Source: Streptomyces aculeolatus (GTDB lineage: Bacteria > Actinomycetota > Actinomycetes > Streptomycetales > Streptomycetaceae). Taken from it: a stretch of DNA of 64,000 nucleotides. Where the stretch lies: the NCBI RefSeq assembly GCF_020400605.1, contig NZ_JAINRD010000004.1, positions 124,001-188,000 on the forward strand, written 5' to 3'. This document shows, one piece after another, positions 61,018 to 64,000 of the stretch (position 1 is its first letter; each line of letters opens with the position of its first letter). The notes beneath the pieces were generated by a model, which saw only the letters and a list, made by a program, of their open reading frames with translations, had not been told where the DNA came from and did not search any database. Both the position numbers and the translations under genes were made by a program.

Positions 61018-62238
61018 TCAGTCCACCAGGTCCCGGACCACCGCGTCCGCCAGCAGGCGGCCCCTCAGCGTCAGCACCAACCGCCCCGCCTCGTAAGGAC
61101 CGCGCTCCAGGAGGCCGTCCCCTACCGCCCGCGACGCCGCCTCCGCCCCCGCCGGGCGCAGCAGGGACACCGGGCAGCCCGCCGACAGCCTCAGCTCCAG
61201 CAGGATCCGCTCCACCCTGCGGTCCTCCTCCGTCAGCACCTCCCGGCCCGCCGCCGGCGACCGGCCCGCCGCCAGCGCCGACGCGTACGGCGCCGGGTGC
61301 TTGACGTTCCACCACCGCACCCCGCCCACGTGGCTGTGCGCCCCCGGGCCCGCGCCCCACCAGTCCGCGCCCGTCCAGTACAGCTCGTTGTGCCGGCAGC
61401 GGGCGGCGTCCCCCGGCACCGCCCAGTTCGACACCTCGTACCAGTCCATCCCCGCCGCCGACAGCGCCTCCTCGGCGATCAGGTACCTGTCCGCGTGTTC
61501 GTCGTCGTCCGTCGGCGGCACCTCCCCCCGCCGGATCCGCCGCGCCAGCTGCGTGCCTTCCTCCACGATCAGCGCGTACGCCGACACGTGGTCGGGGCCC
61601 GCCCCCAGCGCCGCCGCCAGCGACGCCCGCCAGTCGTCGTCCGTCTCCCCCGGCGTGCCGTAGATCAGGTCCAGGTTCACGTGCTCGAACCCCGCCGCCC
61701 GCGCCTCCGCCACGCACGCCTCCGGCCGGCCCGGCGTGTGGGTACGGTCCAGCACCCGCAGCACGTGCTCCCGCGCGCTCTGCATGCCGAACGAGATCCG
61801 GTTGAACCCGGCCTCCCGCAGCTCCGCCAGATACGCCGGATCCACCGACTCCGGATTGGCCTCCGTCGTCACCTCCGCGTCCGCCGCGAGGCCGAACTCC
61901 GAGCGGATCGCGCCCAGCATCCGCCCCAGGTCCGCCGCCGGCAGCAGCGTGGGCGTACCGCCGCCGAAGAACACCGTCTCGACCTCGCGCGGGTCGTCGC
62001 CGAGCACCTTGCGGGCGAGGCGGACCTCCTCGGCGAACGTGGCCGCGTAGTCGTCGCGGGACGTGCCGCGCAGCTCTGCCGCGGTGTAGGTGTTGAAGTC
62101 GCAGTACCCGCAGCGGGTGGCGCAGTACGGGACGTGGGCGTAGAAGCCGAGGGGGCGGTCGGGCGCCCCGGCCAGTGCCTCGGCGGGCAGGGTCCCGTCC
62201 TCGGGCGCGGGCTCGCCATCGGGCAGTACGGAGGGCAT
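61018..62238 (-). CDS. hemW: Radical SAM heme chaperone HemW (coproporphyrinogen oxidase-like)
   Basis: The 406-residue protein (ATG 62238, MPSVLPDGEP; an ATG three codons upstream also fits) has the radical SAM motif HVPYCATRCGYCDF with the CxxxCxxC cluster. VFFGGGTPTLL, SFGMQSAREHVL and DLIYGTPGETDDDW are conserved. A HemW C-terminal domain ends the protein. It lacks the second-Cys extension that HemN has, so heme transfer rather than oxidation is likely. Confidence 0.93.
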   Translation of the reverse strand: MPSVLPDGEPAPEDGTLPAEALAGAPDRPLGFYAHVPYCATRCGYCDFNTYTAAELRGTSRDDYAATFAEEVRLARKVLGDDPREVETVFFGGGTPTLLPAADLGRMLGAIRSEFGLAADAEVTTEANPESVDPAYLAELREAGFNRISFGMQSAREHVLRVLDRTHTPGRPEACVAEARAAGFEHVNLDLIYGTPGETDDDWRASLAAALGAGPDHVSAYALIVEEGTQLARRIRRGEVPPTDDDEHADRYLIAEEALSAAGMDWYEVSNWAVPGDAARCRHNELYWTGADWWGAGPGAHSHVGGVRWWNVKHPAPYASALAAGRSPAAGREVLTEEDRRVERILLELRLSAGCPVSLLRPAGAEAASRAVGDGLLERGPYEAGRLVLTLRGRLLADAVVRDLVD

Positions 62239-62364
62239 ACGCCCCATTGTCCCCCGCCCGGCGGAAAGCCCCGACTCCCCGGGGCCGCGACTCCCCCGGC
62301 CCCTGACGCCTGGTGCTGGTGCCCGGCCCCGGGCCTCCGCTCTCGGCTCAGCCCCGGTCCCGCC

Positions 62365-64000
62365 TCAGTACCCGCCCCGCTCCGTTCCCCTCGCCTGCAG
62401 CACCATCATCGCCAGGTCGTCCCGCGGCGGCACCGGCGCGAAGTCGTGCACCGCCGTCCTGATCCGCTCCGCCACCGCCGCCGCGCCCAGCCCCGTGCAG
62501 CACGACAGGGCCTCCGCCAGCCCGTCGCCGTCGTCGAACAGCCGGTCCCCGAAGCGGCGCTCCGTCACCCCGTCCGTCACGCACAGCAGCGTGTCGCCGG
62601 GCTCCAGGTCGAACGACTGGCTGTAGTACTCCGCGTCGTCCAGCACCCCGAGCAGCAGCTGCGCGTCCGCCGCCGCCCGTACCCCGCCGTCGCTGCGCAG
62701 CAGCAGCGGCAGCGGGTGGCCGGCGCTGGCCACGGTGCAGCGGACGCCGCCGCGGTCGTGCTCGTACGGCACCAGCTCCCCGTACAGCAGCGACAGGAAC
62801 CGCGCCTGCTCCGGCGGCAGGCCGAACGCCGTCGCCGCCTCCACCGCCTCGAAGGCGTGCTCCACGAGCGTGCGGTTCAGGCCCGCCAGGACGTCGGCGA
62901 CGCCGTAGCCCTCGCGCGCCAGCAGCCGCAGCACCGGCCGTGCCATGCCGGTGACGACCGCCGCCTCGGGGCCCTGGCCGCAGACGTCGCCGAGCGCGAA
63001 GCACCAGCGGTCGCTGCCGCTGGGGAAGAGGTCGTAGAAGTCGCCGCCCGCGGCGGCGCCCTCGGCCGGCTCGTAGACGACGGCCGTGTCCATGGCCGGC
63101 ATCTCCGCGATACCGCTGGGCAGCAGGCCCCGCTGGAGCACCTCGCTGATGGTCACCTGGCGCGTGTACTGGCGGGCGGCGGAGACGGCGTGCGCGACGC
63201 GGCGGGCGAAGTCCGTGACGACGGCGACGACGTCTCCGCCGATGCGGGCGACGCCGGCACGGCCGAAGAGCAGTGTGCCGACGCGGCGGCCGCCGGCGAC
63301 CAGCGGGCAGGCCAGCGCGGGGCCGCCGAGACCGTAGCCGGCGTCCCCCGGGCCGCGGGCGACGCCGCCGGTCCCGCCGGGCCAGGACACCGGTACGGGG
63401 CGGGCGTCGGGCGGCGGCAGCGGGCACTGCTCCAGGGCGCGGCGGAGCGGCGAGATCCGCTCCTCCGCGGCGTGCCAGACCTGCGCGAGGCGGGGCTCGG
63501 CGCCGGCGGTGCCTTCGAGCCAGACGGCGCTCCAGTCGGCGAGCCGCGGCACCAGGAGCTGGGTGGCAAGGGAGGCGACCATGTCCTCGTCGAACTGGCC
63601 GGCGAGCATGTCGGAGGTCTCGGCGAGGAACGAGAACGCGCCGACGCCGGCCCAGGGCCCTCCGCCGCGCAGCTCGGGGTCGGTGGCGCTGCGCGGGGTG
63701 TGCGCCGTGGCCTGGCTGGGCAGGCGGAGCGCGGCGGTGTGGGCGACGTGCAGGTCGGCCTCGTCGTCGGCGAGGTCGTGCGCGCCGCGCACGGTGTCGC
63801 CGCCGGAGCCGTCCGCGTGGTGCGGTACGCCCCGGCCGTGGGTCCCGTCGTCCGGCGCGGCGTCCCGGCCGGCGTACGCCTCGGCATCGCCGGGCTCCGA
63901 CCCGGACTCCGTCCCCGACTCCGTCCCGGGCTCGGCTGCGGCCGGGTCCCCGACGGCCGTCCCGTCCCCGACCTCGCGCAGCGGGCCCATCCGGAACCAG
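62365..64000 (-). CDS. GAF/PP2C-SpoIIE-type phosphatase, N-terminus beyond the window
   Basis: The frame is open through the right edge. An internal ATG at 63990 could start it, but upstream codons (Trp-Phe-Arg) suggest a longer protein. About 110 residues of low-complexity sequence precede a GAF-like domain (FSFLAETSDMLAGQFDEDMV to about residue 290 counted from that ATG). The PP2C domain follows with AAAGGDFYDLFPSG, FALGDVCGQGPEAA, CTVASAGHPLPLL, LCVTDGVTE and RDDLAMMVL. The metal-binding Asp residues are present. Such proteins dephosphorylate anti-sigma factor antagonists. Confidence 0.9.
   Translation of the reverse strand, partial: WFRMGPLREVGDGTAVGDPAAAEPGTESGTESGSEPGDAEAYAGRDAAPDDGTHGRGVPHHADGSGGDTVRGAHDLADDEADLHVAHTAALRLPSQATAHTPRSATDPELRGGGPWAGVGAFSFLAETSDMLAGQFDEDMVASLATQLLVPRLADWSAVWLEGTAGAEPRLAQVWHAAEERISPLRRALEQCPLPPPDARPVPVSWPGGTGGVARGPGDAGYGLGGPALACPLVAGGRRVGTLLFGRAGVARIGGDVVAVVTDFARRVAHAVSAARQYTRQVTISEVLQRGLLPSGIAEMPAMDTAVVYEPAEGAAAGGDFYDLFPSGSDRWCFALGDVCGQGPEAAVVTGMARPVLRLLAREGYGVADVLAGLNRTLVEHAFEAVEAATAFGLPPEQARFLSLLYGELVPYEHDRGGVRCTVASAGHPLPLLLRSDGGVRAAADAQLLLGVLDDAEYYSQSFDLEPGDTLLCVTDGVTERRFGDRLFDDGDGLAEALSCCTGLGAAAVAERIRTAVHDFAPVPPRDDLAMMVLQARGTERGGY

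Overview
The window is chromosomal DNA of very high G+C content with strong third-position G/C bias, frequent GTG starts, 4-bp ATGA/GTGA overlaps and actinobacterial gene families (AfsR/SARP regulator, Zur-ZnuACB, DUF3097, tricorn protease, WXG100-like proteins). It points to Streptomyces or a close relative. Most of it reads as conserved core chromosome: dus, glyS, znu/zur, uppS, recO, leuA, era, phoH, ybeY, rnz, dnaJ/hrcA and hemW. Between these lie short accessory blocks. No CRISPR array, tRNA, rRNA or prophage was seen.

Layout. 1-2.4 kb: the N-terminal part of a membrane protein, a RibD/DHFR-fold protein and a NUDIX hydrolase. 2.5-7.3 kb: dus, then a minus-strand module resembling a type VII secretion substrate locus (WXG100-like protein, T7SS-signal protein, small membrane protein, two tandem related soluble proteins). 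7.4-14.7 kb: a receptor Ser/Thr kinase with an external peptidoglycan-binding domain, an MFS exporter, and a divergent SARP/NB-ARC regulator. 14.8-18.2 kb: a metallo-hydrolase and an aldo/keto reductase sharing a divergent promoter with a perfect operator-like inverted repeat, then a TetR regulator. 18.4-24.9 kb: glyS, the zinc uptake operon znuACB behind two Zur-like boxes, zur, uppS and recO.

25-34 kb: a secreted sialidase and its probable FadR/GntR regulator with matching operator sequences, a two-component system, an MMPL exporter separated from it by a 161-bp foldback (MITE-like) element, and a protealysin-like M4 protease followed by an emfourin-type inhibitor. 34.2-38.1 kb: leuA behind a leucine-codon leader peptide and hairpin, a TerB-like protein and era. 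38.2-47.4 kb: an AKR/LysR divergent pair, two small proline-rich proteins, a perfect 38-bp palindrome, phoH-ybeY-corC and a deaminase-fold gene, then a PfkB kinase, RNase Z and a HIT protein. The phoH block runs opposite to its neighbours and era is detached from it, which suggests a local inversion.

47.4-64 kb: tricorn protease, rsmE, a nitronate monooxygenase, and hrcA-dnaJ under a perfect CIRCE operator. An IS200/IS605-type tnpB-only insertion with an intact RuvC triad lies immediately upstream of hrcA. It is followed by an MBL-fold gene, a DUF3097 gene, a three-gene module (XRE regulator, resolvase-fold protein without the catalytic serine, 65-residue protein), hemW, and the 3' part of a GAF/PP2C phosphatase gene that runs off the right edge.

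Most promising for follow-up are the T7SS-like locus (3.7-7.2 kb), the XRE/pseudo-resolvase module (58.6-60.6 kb), the MITE-like foldback (30.26-30.42 kb), the sialidase-GntR operator pair and the tnpB element.
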